Position numbers and translations under genes: made by a program. DNA of 64,000 nt from Stomorhina lunata (Eukaryota; Arthropoda; Insecta; Diptera; Rhiniidae), in the NCBI GenBank assembly GCA_933228675.1, contig OW121743.1, positions 84,151,938 to 84,215,937 on the forward strand, read 5' to 3'. Positions 39,761 to 52,070 of the stretch are shown in pieces (position 1 is the first letter of the stretch; the number at the start of each line of letters is the position of its first letter). Under the pieces are notes generated by a model. It did not search any database and was not told the DNA's origin. It was given only the letters and a program-made list of their open reading frames with translations.

Positions 39761-40440
39761 TTTTCTTATAAATTGTCAATTTTCGAAAATTTTTCTATAA
39801 ATTGTCAATTTTCGAAGGCCCTATGCTCCACTGGTAGTCAAGGATAACAGCAGAAGAAGAAGTCAATTTTCGAAAAATTTCCTATAAATAGTAAGTTTTC
39901 GAAAAATTTCTTATTAATAGTCAAATTTCGAAAAATTTTAATTTTCGAAAAATTTCCTATAAATAGTCACTTTTCGAAAAATTTCCTATAAATTGTCAGT
40001 TTTCGAAAAATTTCCTACAAAATAGTAAATTTTCAAAAAATTTCCTATTAATAGTTAATTTTCGAAAAATTTCTTATTAATAGTCAAATTTCGAAAATTT
40101 TCCTCTAAATAGTCAAATTTCGAAAAATTTCCTAAAATAGTTAAATTTTGAAAAATTTCCTATAAATAGTCAAATTTTGAAAAATTTCCTATAAGTAATC
40201 AATTTTCGAAAAATTTCCAATAAATAGTAAATTTTCGAAAAATTTCCTATATATAGTCAATTTTCGAAAAATTTCCTTTAAATAGTCAATTTTCGAAAAA
40301 TTTATATTTTTTTATAAATAGTCAATTTGCGAAAAAATTCCTTTAAATAATCAATTTTAGAAAAATTTCCTTTAAATAGTCAATTTTCGAATTATTTTCC
40401 TATAAATAATCAATTTTCTAAAAGTCTCCTATAAATTTTC
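39761..40440. repeat. Family F 29-bp satellite nested in family C
   Basis: About 22 units of 29 bp: AGTCAATTTTCGAAAAATTT then CCTATAAAT. The TTTTCGAAAA decamer is palindromic. The AAAAATTTCCTATAAA half is shared with family A, so F may be a hybrid of A-type and C-type halves. Confidence 0.9.
39817..39861 (+). mobile_element. 45-bp LINE 3'-tail-like insertion
   Basis: GGCCCTATGCTCCACTGG and onwards, ending in CAGAAGAAGAA, has a composition completely unlike the surrounding array. It is flanked by the 13-bp direct repeat GTCAATTTTCGAA (39804-39816 and 39862-39874). A very short segment with a simple-repeat tail and a target duplication fits a severely 5'-truncated non-LTR retrotransposon. The CTATGCTCCACTGG motif reminds me of fly LINE 3' ends, but I cannot name the family. 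The array is periodic and the flank spacing is 58 bp (2 x 29), so the duplication could be coincidental. Confidence 0.5.
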
Positions 40441-42185
40441 AAAATTTTTATGTAAAATATTATACCGAAAAATGTTCTATATTTAAACCGACAAATCTTT
40501 ATATAATTTTTATACCGATAAATTTTCTATATAAAATTTGTATACCGATAAATTTTCTATATAAAATGTTTATACCGAAAATTTTTGTATATAAAATGTT
40601 TATACCGAAAATTTTTTTAAGTAAAATTTTGATAGCCAAAAATTATCTATATAAAATTTTTATACCGAAAAATTTTCTATATAAAACTTTTATACCGAAA
40701 AATTTCTATATAAAATTTTTATACCGAAAATTTTTTATATGAAATTTCTAAACCGAAAAATTATCTATATAAAATTTTTATACTGTAAAAATTTCTATAA
40801 AAAATTTTATGCCGAACATTTTTCTAATAAAAATTTATACAGAAAATTTGTCTCTAAAAATTTTATACCGAAATTTTTCTTCAAAAATTTTATACCGAAA
40901 AATTTTCTAATAAAAATTTGATGCCTAAAATTTTTCTACAAAAATTTTATAACCAAATTTTTCTTTAAAAATTTTCATCATAAAATTTTCCCTAAAAAAT
41001 TTATACCGACAGTTTTTCTATTTAAGTTTTATTACAAAAGTTTTTTACAAAAATTTTATTAAGAAAATTTTTCTTTAAAAATTTTGTTACGAAAATTATT
41101 CTATAATAATTTACGTATGAAAATTTTATACCGACAATTTTTCTATAAAAATTTTATACAGACAATTTTTCTACAAAAATTTTATACCAACGATTTTTCT
41201 ATAAAAAATTTTATACCAAAAATTTTTCTATAAAAATTTCATACCAAAAATTTTTCTATAAAAATTTTATACCGAAATTTTTAAAAAAATTTAACACTAA
41301 AAATTTTTTACCGAAAATTTCTCTATAAAAATTTTACATCGAAAATTTTTTATCAAAATTTTACACCGAAAATTTGTCTATACAAATTTTAAACCGAAAA
41401 TTTTTCTGTAAAAATTTTACACCGAAAATTTTTCTATAAAAATTTTACACCTAAAATTTTTCTATACAAATTTTACACCGAAAATTTTTCTATAAAAATT
41501 TTATAGAGACAATTTTTCCTTAAAATTTCATTCCGACATTTTTAAATTTAATACCGAAAATTTTTCTATAAAAATTTTATACCGAAAATGTTTCTATAAA
41601 AATTTTATACCGAAAATGTTTCTATAAAAATTTTATACTGAAAATGTTTCTATTAAAATTTTTTACCGAAAATTTTTCTATAAAAATTTTATACCGAAAA
41701 TTTTTCTATAAAAATTTTATACCGAAAAATTTTCTACAAAAATCCTGTACCAAAAATTTTTCTATAAAACTTTTTAACCGAAAATTTTTCTATAATAATT
41801 TTATACCGAAAAATTTTCTATAATAATTTTTCTATAATAATTTTATACCGAAAATTTTTCTATAAAAATTTTTACCGAAAATTTTTCTATAAAAATTTGG
41901 TACCGATAAATTTTTCTATAAAAATTTTGTACCGAAAAATTTTCTATGAAAATTTTATACAGAAAATTTTTATTCAGAAATTTTTTTAATAAAAATTTTT
42001 ATACCGGAAATTTTTATGGAAACATTTTTACCGACAATTTTTCTATAAAAATTTTTTAACCAAAAATTTTTCAATACAAATTTTTTACCAAAAATTTTTT
42101 TATAATAATTTTATGCCGAAAATTTTTCTTTACAAAATTTTATTGAACATTTTCTATATTAAGTTTCATACCGTAAAATTGTAAA
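40441..42185. repeat. Family C satellite, mixed subtypes
   Basis: About 60 units of 28-30 bp with ACCGAAAATTTTTCTATAAA cores. They begin as the ATATAAAATTTTTATACCG subtype (40441-40790) and then become the standard form. Moderately diverged, with long clean stretches at about 41540-41740. Confidence 0.9.
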
Positions 42186-43870
42186 TTTTTCTCGTTTATT
42201 TATGCCTGAAGGCTTTAAAAACGATTTGTGCTTGTTTAAATCTTAAATACAACCAAATCGATTTATACCCATCAATCGCAATATATCTGTCTGGCCCTCT
42301 TGTGTTTAAAAGCTTCAAGGCAATAAAAATAACAAAATTATTTTTTCTTTCTCCTAGACTGAATTTCTTTATTTCCAGCCAAAACTAATTAAATATTTTT
42401 GTAATTCAATACCAAAAATTGTTATGTGCTGGGAATAATGAAAACAATGAGATAAATTCAACGTAAATTTTCATCAGACACGTGTGTGTGTTTCGGTGAG
42501 TGTTTCAATTTGCAAAAAAAGAAAATAAATGGAAAATTCTGACTTGTTGGCACAGCAAAATTCTTTTTTCGTCTTTCGAGGATTTTCATTTTTTCTTTTT
42601 TTTCAGAATGTGTAACTCTCATTTTATTACAAATTGACACTTAATTAAATTGAACTTTATTTATTTGGTCTTTGTAGTTGTTGCTATTTATTTCTATGTA
42701 TTACCGTCGTCGTCCGTCGCATCAATAAAAACAATCAACTGAAATGTTAAGTTCGTCCAGGCTACTAGTGAATGATTGTGGGACGTGGTATCATTATATA
42801 GTTCCTACTCATTCGTCTGCTGACGACGTCAGAGAATGTAATTGAATGCCAATAAGTTTTACATGGGGTCACATTCTCGTAAAAGGAAATTCAATTGAAA
42901 AATCATTAGGATTCTGTTGAGGTTGTTAGGGAAAATTCTAAACAACACTTCGGAAAAAAACTAAAATACAACAATTTCAATTAGGCATTATAAAGCTCAC
43001 AACTCTATCAATTGCACAGAAAGAAATATAGTATATGCAAATAAATATCTATGGAAACCTACTAACACAATAAAATTTGAATATAGAGTCAAATGAAAAA
43101 CCGTGAAACTTTTATTGAAATTAAAACTTTATCCACAGGCAAACGTTAGCATCTAAAAGGATATTTGGAGGACATTAGTTATCTAATTAGAGTAAGTTTA
43201 AGCTTCATTTCTTCATTCCAGAGCTGGCTACAATTTTTTAATTATTTATCTCCACATCCCAACTAATCATTCATTTTAAACTTTTTCGCTAGATAGGAAA
43301 AAAGCTTACGCAGCTAGACAATGAATAATTATGCCTCTTGGATGATTTGGCAGTCTGGCACTTTGACTTGTGCTTGCTTTTTTCCTATAGCTCTATAGTT
43401 CTTCATACTTCCTCTTTACCTCATGCCTATCACAATGACAAGATATACTCGAGCAATAGTTATTATGGAAACTTGTAAAAAGTGGGTAGGGTTAAGAAAA
43501 ATCTATTAAGCAAAAGAAATATTTTTAATGTCTTCAAAACCATATCAACCAAACCAAAGTCTTCAACTGCCCCTCCTGCTTTTCTTATCATAATCACTTT
43601 TAGCTTCCACATATTTTTAGATGATAAATAAAAGGACTTTTCCATTAATTTCTCAGTTTTCCAACAGCATAATTTCATGGCTAGAATCGTTGTAGATTTT
43701 GAAATTTGTTTGAGTTTTTACGGTTTCTGGGTAATTTTGTTAAAGTTTGATGTTGTTATTTGTATACAGTGAGTCAAGATAACTAAAAGAGTCAAGAATC
43801 CAAAAAAATATGATATGAATGAAATTTTCCTAAAACTGAAAATAAAAAAAATATAAAAAACTTTATAATA
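42186..43870. other. Non-repetitive spacer
   Basis: About 1.7 kb of unique DNA, with a less AT-rich patch at about 42690-42860 containing short CGTC-type repeats. Open frames at 42458-42640, 43463-43678 and 43718-43900 on minus have no recognised domain. Confidence 0.5.
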
Positions 43871-44935
43871 AACATTAAAAATTTTGGCAAAATTTGTCAT
43901 AGAATAAGAAAATTTTTTTAAAATTTCCTAACAAAATAAGAAATTTTTGAAAAATTATCCTATAAAAATAAGATATTTTTGAAAAAAATCCAATAAAAAT
44001 AAGAAAATTTTGAAAATGTTTTAATACAAATAAGAAACTTTTGAAAAATTTCCAATAAAAATAAGAAAAATTTTGAAAATTTTTCAATAAAAAAAAAGAG
44101 ATTTTTCAAAAACTTCCTATAAAAATAAAAAAATTTCCTATAAAAACAAGAAATTTTTTAAAAATTTCCTATAAAAATAGGAAATTTTTGAAAAATTTCA
44201 TATAAAAACAGAAAATTTTTGAAAAATTTCCTATAAAATAAGAAAATTTTTGAAAAATTTCCCACAGAAATAGGAAATATTTGAAGACATTTCACTTAAG
44301 AAGGAAATTTTTGAAAAATTTCCTATACAAATAGGAAATTTTTGAAAAATTTCCTATACAAATAGGAAATTTTTGAAAAATTTCCTATAAAAACAGGTAA
44401 TTTTTGAAAAATTTCCCATAAAAATAAATTTTAAAAAATTTTCTATAAAAATAAGAAATTTTTGAAAAATTTCCTATAACAATAAGAAATTTTTGAACAA
44501 TTTCCTATAAAAATGAAAAATTTTTGAAAAATTTCCTTTATAAATAAGAAATTTTTGTAAAATTTCCTATAAAATGAGAAATTTAAAAGAAAAATTCCTA
44601 TAAAAATAAGACATTTTTAAAAAATTCCCTATAAAAATAAGAATTTTTTGAAAAATTTCCTATAAAAATAAGAATTTTTTGAATCATTTAATAATAAATT
44701 TTTTAAAAAAATCCTGTAAAAATAAGCAATTTTTGAAGAAATTTCTATAAAATAGGATATTTTTCTAAAAAAAAATTTCTTTTAAAAATAGGAAATTTTA
44801 GAATAATTTCCCACAAAAATAGGAAATATTTGAAGACATTTCACTTAAAAGTAGAAAATTTTTGAAAAATTTCCTATAAAAATAGAAAATTTTTGAAAAA
44901 TTTTCTATAAAAATAGGAAATTTTTGAAAAATTTC
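43871..44935. repeat. Family A satellite, inverted orientation, mixed units
   Basis: About 34 units with the G-centred form of the family A core (AAATTTTTGAAAAATTT). Three arm states are interleaved: GG with CC, GA with CC, and GA with TC. These are the possible intermediates between the two homogenised forms of the family. Confidence 0.92.
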
Positions 44936-46250
44936 CTATAAAAATAGAAAATTTTTGTAAAATTTTCTATAAAAATAGAAAATTTTTGAAAAATTTTCTA
45001 TAAAAATAGAAAATTTTTGTAAAATTTTCTATAAAAATAGAAAATTTTTGAAAAATTTTCTATAAAAATAGAAAATTTTTGAAAAATTTTCTATAAAAAT
45101 AGAAAATTTTTGAAAAATTTTCTATAAAAATAGAAAATTTTTGAAAAATTTTCTATAAAAATAGAAAATTTTTGAAAAATTTTCTATAAAAATAGAAAAT
45201 TTTTGAAAAATTTTCTATAAAAATAGAAAATTTTGGAAAAATTTTTTATAAAAAAAGAAAATTTTTGAAAAATTTTCTATAAAAATAGAAAATTTTTGAA
45301 AAATTTTCTATAAAAATAGAAAATTTTTGAAAAATTTTCTATAAAAATAGAAAATTTTTGAAAAATTTTCTATAAATATAGAAAATTTTTGAAAAATTTT
45401 CTATAAATATAGAAAATTTTTGAAAAATTTTCTATAAAAATAGAAAATTTTTGAAAAATTTTCTATAAAAATAGAAAATTTTTGAAAAATTTTCTATAAA
45501 AATAGAAAATTTTTGAAAAATTTTCTATAAAAATAGAAAATTTTTGAAAAATTTTCTATAAAAATAGAAAATTTTTGAAAAATTTTCTATAAAAATAGAA
45601 AATTTTTGAAAAATTTTCTATAAAAATAGAAAATTTTTGAAAAATTTTCTATAAAAATAAAAAATTTTTGAAAAATTTTCTATAAAAATAGAAAATTTTT
45701 GAAAAATTTTCTATAAAAATAGAAAATTTTTGAAAAATTTTCTATAAAAATAGAAAATTTTTGAAAAATTTTCTATAAAAATAGAAAATTTTTGAAAAAT
45801 TTTCTATAAAAATAGAAAATTTTTGAAAAATTTTCTATAAAAATAGAAAATTTTTGAAAAATTTTCTATAAAAATAGAAAATTTTTGAAAAATTTTCTAT
45901 AAAAACAGAAAATTTTTGAAAAATTTTCTATAAAAATAGAAAATTTTTGAAAAATTTTCTATAAAAATAGAAAATTTTTGAAAAATTTTCTATAAAAATA
46001 GAAAATTTTTGAAAAATTTTCTATAAAAATAGAAAATTTTTGAAAAATTTTCTATAAAAATAGAAAATTTTTGAAAAATTTTCTATAAAAATAGAAAATT
46101 TTTGAAAAATTTTCTATAAAAATAGAAAATTTTTGAAAAATTTTCTATAAAAATAGAAAATTTTTGAAAAATTTTCTATAAAAATAGAAAATTTTTGAAA
46201 AATTTTCTATAAAAATAGAAAATTTTTGAAAATTTTTTTTAAAAAATAGA
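44936..46250. repeat. Family A satellite, homogenised GA/TC subtype, inverted
   Basis: About 42 nearly identical 31-bp units (for example TGAAAA at 45421 and 45452). Arms are ATAGAAAATTTTT and AAAAATTTTCTAT, around a single G. Compared with the 24.6 and 47.9 kb blocks it is in reverse orientation and has A for G in one arm and T for C in the other, so pairing is kept. At the left edge (about 44940-45040) TTTTTGAAAAA and TTTTTGTAAAA units alternate, forming a 62-bp dimer. Confidence 0.97.
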
Positions 46251-46425
46251 AAATGTTTGAACATTTTCCTATAAAAATAGAACATTTTTGATAAATTTGC
46301 TATAAAAATAGAAAATTTATGAAAAATTTCTTATAGAAATAGAAAGTTTTTGAAAAATTTCCTATAAATATAGAAAACTTTTCAAAAATTTAAAAAAAAA
46401 TTTAATATAAAAAATCTGTGTAAAA
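46251..46425. repeat. Family A satellite, decayed right edge
   Basis: About five units with increasing divergence and A-run expansion, marking the array boundary. Confidence 0.8.
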
Positions 46426-47850
46426 ATTTCTTTACACACTGTAAATAAGTTGTTAAAAAATTTTCTTCATTAGATTAGTTTTTAACTGGGTAAGAAGTGA
46501 AATGAAAAAGTGTAAGCAAAATTAATGTGCGTGTGTATGTGTGGGAAATTTAATTTTCTTATAGTTATATTTAAAGTGGCTTCTGTAATTTTAGCTATTC
46601 GTGTTAAACTAGTAATATCTGTGTGTTAAGATGAAAATATTATTTGTCACTTTCAAAACGACACTTGGCTGGCTTATTTAGTTACAAAAACAGCTTGAGA
46701 TACAATTTTATTTTCCTACATTTTTTTATCCACTTCCTTACACTTTTTTGGCATCATCATTAATTATTAAATCTTGAGCATATTTTGCTTCATCTTTATA
46801 GTTCATGGGGTTTGTTCATGACAAAAACATTTTATTCATCTTCAAGATTTAAGTTTATGAAAACAAATAAATTAATTTAATGTTGAAATGTTTTCGTTGT
46901 CATTTAACGAAATACATATAGAAAACGCAAAAAATAAACTTTTTGACTTTTGACAGTCGCCGTAGGGGGAATGTAGCTTCGAAAGTAAAAAGGCTGTTAG
47001 GTTTTTGCTCTAACAAGTTTTGAAGGAAAATCAACATTAATGATGGCATAGGAAATTTATAGAATTTACTTTAAATGAAAATTAGAAAACATTTAAGCAA
47101 ATATTTTTTTATATAAGAACTAAGTTTTTAGGAAGTGATAGAATTTCTTAAGAAAAGTTATCAAAAGTCCTTTTAGACAAAATTCATTTTAAAATTGAAA
47201 ACTCATACAAATAAAATAAATTAAATTTTATTTTTGTAGTTGTTGTCTTTTTAATTGATTTAGTAAATAACAATTTCCTTTTCCTTTGAAATTTGTAACA
47301 GATATTGAAACATTTTACCATAATATGCCATTTTATTGTCCAAATTTTAATGTTTTTGTATTTGAGTTGGAAACTTTTTCCATAGAAATTGTAACGAATT
47401 CATATAATTTGTTGTTTTAAATAAGTCAAAGTAATTTGATCAACAAATTTTATCAGCTGTAATAAGTTATAAACTACAAGTTAAATTTTCCATTACAAAA
47501 ATAAGTAGACGAATTGAATATATTAATTAATGAATGAATGAATTTAATTAATTTAACCATTACATGCTTCATTGAAAAAGACAATAAAATTAATTGTATC
47601 AACAATTATGTAATACGTAAGTAAATAATGTATTGAATTTAAATACTGACGCATAATTTTTGCTATTACAATACTCACACATACAGATAACAAATACATT
47701 TAAGGCTGTACAATCACATCCGTTTCGAAAAACATCAACATCATTCTCATCATTATTCAGTCAAATGCAAAGTTTTCAACTCACTGACACTAACGATATA
47801 ATAAATATTAAAGGATTTATATTGTGCATTAGGGTAGTCATAACTTTAAT
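46426..47850. other. Non-repetitive spacer
   Basis: About 1.4 kb of AT-rich unique DNA. A 66-codon open frame at 47660-47860 on plus ends in the adjoining satellite and is not called. Confidence 0.5.
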
Positions 47851-49995
47851 GGAAAAATAGGAAATTTTTCAAAAATTTCCTATTTTTGTAGGAAATTTTT
47901 CAAAAATTTCCTATTTTTTAGGAAATTTTTCAAAAATTTCCTATTTTTATAGGAAATTTTTCAAAAATTTCCTATTTTTATAGGAAATTTTTCAAAAATT
48001 TCCTATTTTTATAGGAAATTTTTCAAAAATTTCCTATTTTTATAGGAAATTTTTCAAAAATTTCCTATTTTTATAGGAAATTTTTCAAAAATTTCCTATT
48101 TTTATAGGAAATTTTTCAAAAATTTCCTATTTTTATAGGAAATTTTTCAAAAATTTCCTATTTTTATAGGAAATTTTTCAAAAATTTCCTATTTTTATAG
48201 GAAATTTTTCAAAAATTTCCTATTTTTATAGGAAATTTTTCAAAATTTTCCTATTTTTATAGGAAATTTTTCAAAAATTTCCTATTTTTATAGGAAATTT
48301 TTCAAAAATTTCCTATTTTTATAGGAAATTTTTCAAAAATTTCCTATTTTTATAGGAAATTTTTCAAAAATTTCCTATTTTTATAGGAAATTTTTCAAAA
48401 ATTTCCTATTTTTATAGGAAATTTTTCAAAAATTTCCTATTTTTATAGGAAATTTTTCAAAAATTTCCTATTTTTATAGGAAATTTTTCAAAAATTTCCT
48501 ATTTTTATAGGAAATTTTTCAAAAATTTCTTATTTTTATAGGAAATTTTTCAAAAATTTCCTATTTTTATAGGAAATTTTTCAAAAATTTCCTATTTTTA
48601 TAGGAAATTTTTCAAAAATTTCCTATTTTTATAGGAAATTTTTCAAAAATTTCCTATTTTTATAGGAAATTTTTCAAAAATTTCCTATTTTTATAGGAAA
48701 TTTTTCAAAAATTTCCTATTTTTATAGGAAATTTTTCAAAAATTTCCTATTTTTATAGGAAATTTTTCAAAAATTTCCTATTTTTATAGGAAATTTTTCA
48801 AAAATTTCCTATTTTTATAGGAAATTTTTCAAAAATTTACTATTTTTACAGGAAATTTTTCAAAAATTTACTATTTTTATAGGAAGTTTTTGAAAAATTA
48901 ACTATTTTTATAGGAAGTTTTTGAAAAATTTCCTATTTTTATAGGAAATTTTCAAAAATTTCCTATTTTTATAGGAAATTTTTCAAAAATTTCCTATTTT
49001 TATAGGAAATTTTTCAAAAATTTCCTATTTTTATAGGAAATTTTTCACAAATTTTCTATTTTTATAGGAAATTTTTCAAAAATTTTCTATTTTTATAGGA
49101 AATTTTTCAAAAATTTCCTATTTTTATAGGAAATTTTTCAAAAATTTCCTCTTTTTATAGGAAATTTTTCAAAAATTTCCTATTTTTATAGGAAATTTTT
49201 TTAAAATTTCCTATTTTTATAGGAAATTTTTCAAAAATTTCCTATTTTTATAGGAAATTTTTCAAAAATTTCCTATTTTTATAGGAAATTTTTCAAAAAA
49301 TTATTATTTTTATAGGAAATTTTTCAAAAAATTCCTATTTTTATAGGAAATTTTTCAAAAAATTCCAATTATTATAGGAAATTTTACAAAAAATTCCTAT
49401 TTTTATAGGAAATTTTTCAAAAAATTCCTATTTTTATAGGAAATTTTTCAAATATTTCCTATTTTTATAGGAAATTTTTCAAAAATTTCCTATTCTTATA
49501 GGAATTTTTTCAAAAATTTCCTATTTTTATAGGAATTTTTTCAAAAATTTCCTATTTTTATAGGAAATTTTTCAAAAATTTCCTATTTTTATAGGAAATT
49601 TTTCAAAAATTTCCTATTTTTATAGGAAATTTTTCAAAAATTTCCTATTTTTATAGGAAATTTTTCAAAAATTTCCTATTTTTATAGGAAATTTTTCAAA
49701 AATTTCCTATTTTTATAGGAAATTTTTCAAAAATTTCCTATTTTTATAGGAAATTTTTCAAAAATTTCCTATTTTTATAGGAAATTTTTCAAAAATTTCC
49801 TATTTTTATAGGAAATTTTTCAAAAATTTCCTATTTTTATAGGAAATTTTTCAAAAATTTCCTATTTTTATAGGAAATTTTTCAAAAATTTCTCATTTTT
49901 ATAGGAAATTTTTCAAAAATTTCTCATTTTTATAGGACATTTTTCAAAAATTTCCTATTTTTACAGGAAGTTTTTCAAAAATTTCATATTTTTAT
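47851..49995. repeat. Family A 31-bp satellite, longest homogenised block
   Basis: About 69 units with the same consensus and orientation as the block at 24.6-25.8 kb (arms ATAGGAAATTTTT and AAAAATTTCCTAT around C). Small variant clusters lie at 48830-48910, at 49280-49440 (AAAAAATTCC units) and near the right edge. It begins abruptly after TTTAATGGAAAAATAGG with no decayed left flank. Confidence 0.97.
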
Positions 49996-50110
49996 AGGAA
50001 ATTTTTTTATATGAATTTCCTGTTTTCAAAAACTTTCTATTTATATAAAATTTCCTATTTTATATAGAAAAACTTTATATTTTTGTTAAATTTCCTATAG
50101 AAAAAACTTT
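49996..50110. repeat. Family A satellite, decayed right edge
   Basis: Three or four truncated units (ATTTCCTATTTTATATAGAA and similar) before unique DNA. Confidence 0.7.
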
Positions 50111-50360
50111 TAAGCAAATATTTTGTAACATACCTTAGGAATTTTCAAAATGATTTATTTTGCAAAAAGTTTAATAATATTTGATATCTAAACATATCCG
50201 TTTCTTTGTTTAAATGAAATTATTTTACTTGCAAGGAACTTTTGACAAATAAGTCACAATTTAGTTAGCCTTATATATTATTGCGATTACCCTTAAAGTA
50301 TGCAACACAAATGTTTTTGAAATATTTTACATCGATAGTGAATGCGGCGATTTCGCCTCA
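50111..50360. repeat. Inverted-terminal interspersed repeat, copy 1
   Basis: Runs from AAGCAAATATTTTGTAACAT to CATCGATAGTGAATGCGGCG. It shares the ordered blocks TTATTTTGCAAAAAGTTTAA, GGAACTTTTGACAAATAAGT and ATTACCCTTAAAGTATGCAA with the copies near 52.95 and 56.2 kb. The ends contain the inverted motif GTAACATACYTTAGG / CCTTAAAGTATGCAAC. It is non-coding, a MITE-like remnant of unknown class. Confidence 0.65.
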
Positions 50361-51610
50361 GATTTAAAAGCAAAGTATCTGAATTACGGAAATAAGATTC
50401 AATCTAAGAGTTATTTATTTTGTGTGGTTTATAGTGTTGTATTATTTAAGATTCTAAAGAAAATTGTAAAACTGCCCTTTTTTAACATTTTGTTTGACTT
50501 TATTTTTGTTATACTTAAGAATAATAACTATTTACTTCCTTTTATATTATAATTTGTATTAACATTGTAAAGAATAAGACAATGTATTTTATGTAAACAA
50601 TTATCATATTAAGCAGAAACATTTGATTGACATCAGACAATCTATAGTTCTACGAGTTATGTAAATGTAAATCTTTTATACGCGTGTCCAAATACATTAT
50701 TTCCCTGCATATGCGATTATTCATCTCCCCATTTTTGCATTTTTTATGCATTTAAATAAAGGAAATTAAGTCTTTTGTTAAAAATTTCTTAAAAAGCTTT
50801 TCTTTTTGAGCCCCTGCTGATGTTTTATGTATTTTTTTGTCTGAAACAATTGAAAACGCATTTAGCTGTTGATTCTTATTGCAATGGCCAGGAGGGCTTA
50901 AAATTCATTGAAATAACAATAACGAGTGATTATTTTTGAGAAAAAAGAATTAATGTTTATTAAGCAATTGTTATAGTATAAGAACAATAATAAATTGAAA
51001 CAAATATGTATGGCGACATTGACATTATCAATTAAAAATACACAGCAATGGTTGTGTTGTACTTGAATCACTTGACAGAAGTACCTTATGTGCTTGTGTC
51101 AAAGTAAAAAATTACTTAAGAAGGGATTAAGAGCGACTGTTAAATGGAAACAGTGTTGACACTAAGGGTCTTCATATGCGTCAGATTTTATTTAAGTTAA
51201 ACCTTAGATGGAAAATATGTTTAAGCAGTTTTCGAAAAAATTTAAATATAAAAAATCAAAAAGGAAACTCATAATTAGAAGGTATGTATTTTATTTGTAT
51301 CCCTAGTGTAAACGCTGTATCATTCCAGATCTTTAAATGATTATATGCAAGTATTTTTATTAAAAAAAAAATACAATTTAAATTCCTCTTAAAATGTAGG
51401 AATATTTCAGCCGAGATCTTAAAATTAATTTGATGGCTTTTGTAGTCAAACTCATACAAGTTCATGCCGTCATGACATGTGTCTGCTTCTTCGGCTGCTT
51501 TTTCTGCCAGTGACATAAACATTAAATTTATTGAATCTTAACTTTATACATTGTATGTTGTAACATTTCATTGATGATTTACTCTTCATAATTATAATGA
51601 TTACGATTGG
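50361..51610. other. Non-repetitive region
   Basis: About 1.2 kb of unique DNA. An 88-codon open frame at 51256-51522 on minus begins with a less AT-rich stretch (MFMSLAEKAAEEADTCHDGM, then YEF). It could be an exon fragment, but I see no splice-supported continuation or known domain, so it is not called as a gene. Confidence 0.5.
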
Positions 51611-51655
51611 GACGGATGGATGGACGGACGGACGGATACACACTCAGACTCCTAC
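51611..51655. repeat. (GGAC)n / GGAT microsatellite
   Basis: GGGACGGATGGATGGACGG and following GGAC units. An inverted counterpart, GTCTGTCTGTCTGTCCGTCC, lies about 80 bp further right at about 51727-51747. Confidence 0.85.
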
Positions 51656-52070
51656 ATACACTCACTGACAAAGAATGACTGATAGACAGTGAAAATGTAT
51701 GTGTTAATGTCGTTAAATAAGTAGGATGTCTGTCTGTCTGTCCGTCCATTTGCTTGAAATGTTTGTTTTACTATTAAATGTCGTCTTTTGTTGTCTGACA
51801 TTAAGTTCTGGAGCATTAAATATTATATGTTCGTACGCTTATTCAACCATTTATATTTATCAATGTAATAAGAACATTATCATTTCTATATGAGTGACAT
51901 TTTATAGCCAAGGCGGGATTGTGAAGGCGGTTTGAAGGCCTAGTAGGGTCGATTTAAGGCATTATAAGATAATCGTTTTGCATACTTTTAGGAGCTTTAG
52001 AAAAATTTTACTTAAACTTAATTATTTTACTTAAAAATTTATACGTTCATTGCAGATCTCATTTTTTTAC
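51656..52070. other. Mostly unique DNA with one repeat end
   Basis: Contains the inverted (TGTC)n run at 51727-51747. TTTTGCATACTTTTAGGAGC near 51975 is the terminal motif of the 50-58 kb interspersed family; its inverted partner, CTCCTTAAAGTAGGCAACTC, is near 52830. No gene was seen. Confidence 0.5.

Noticed and set aside
51256..51522. Possible 88-residue protein or exon on the minus strand
   Set aside because: The first half is less AT-rich, but the second half is F/I/K-rich, no known domain is visible, and no splice partner was found. Protein homology search of the first 40 residues would decide.
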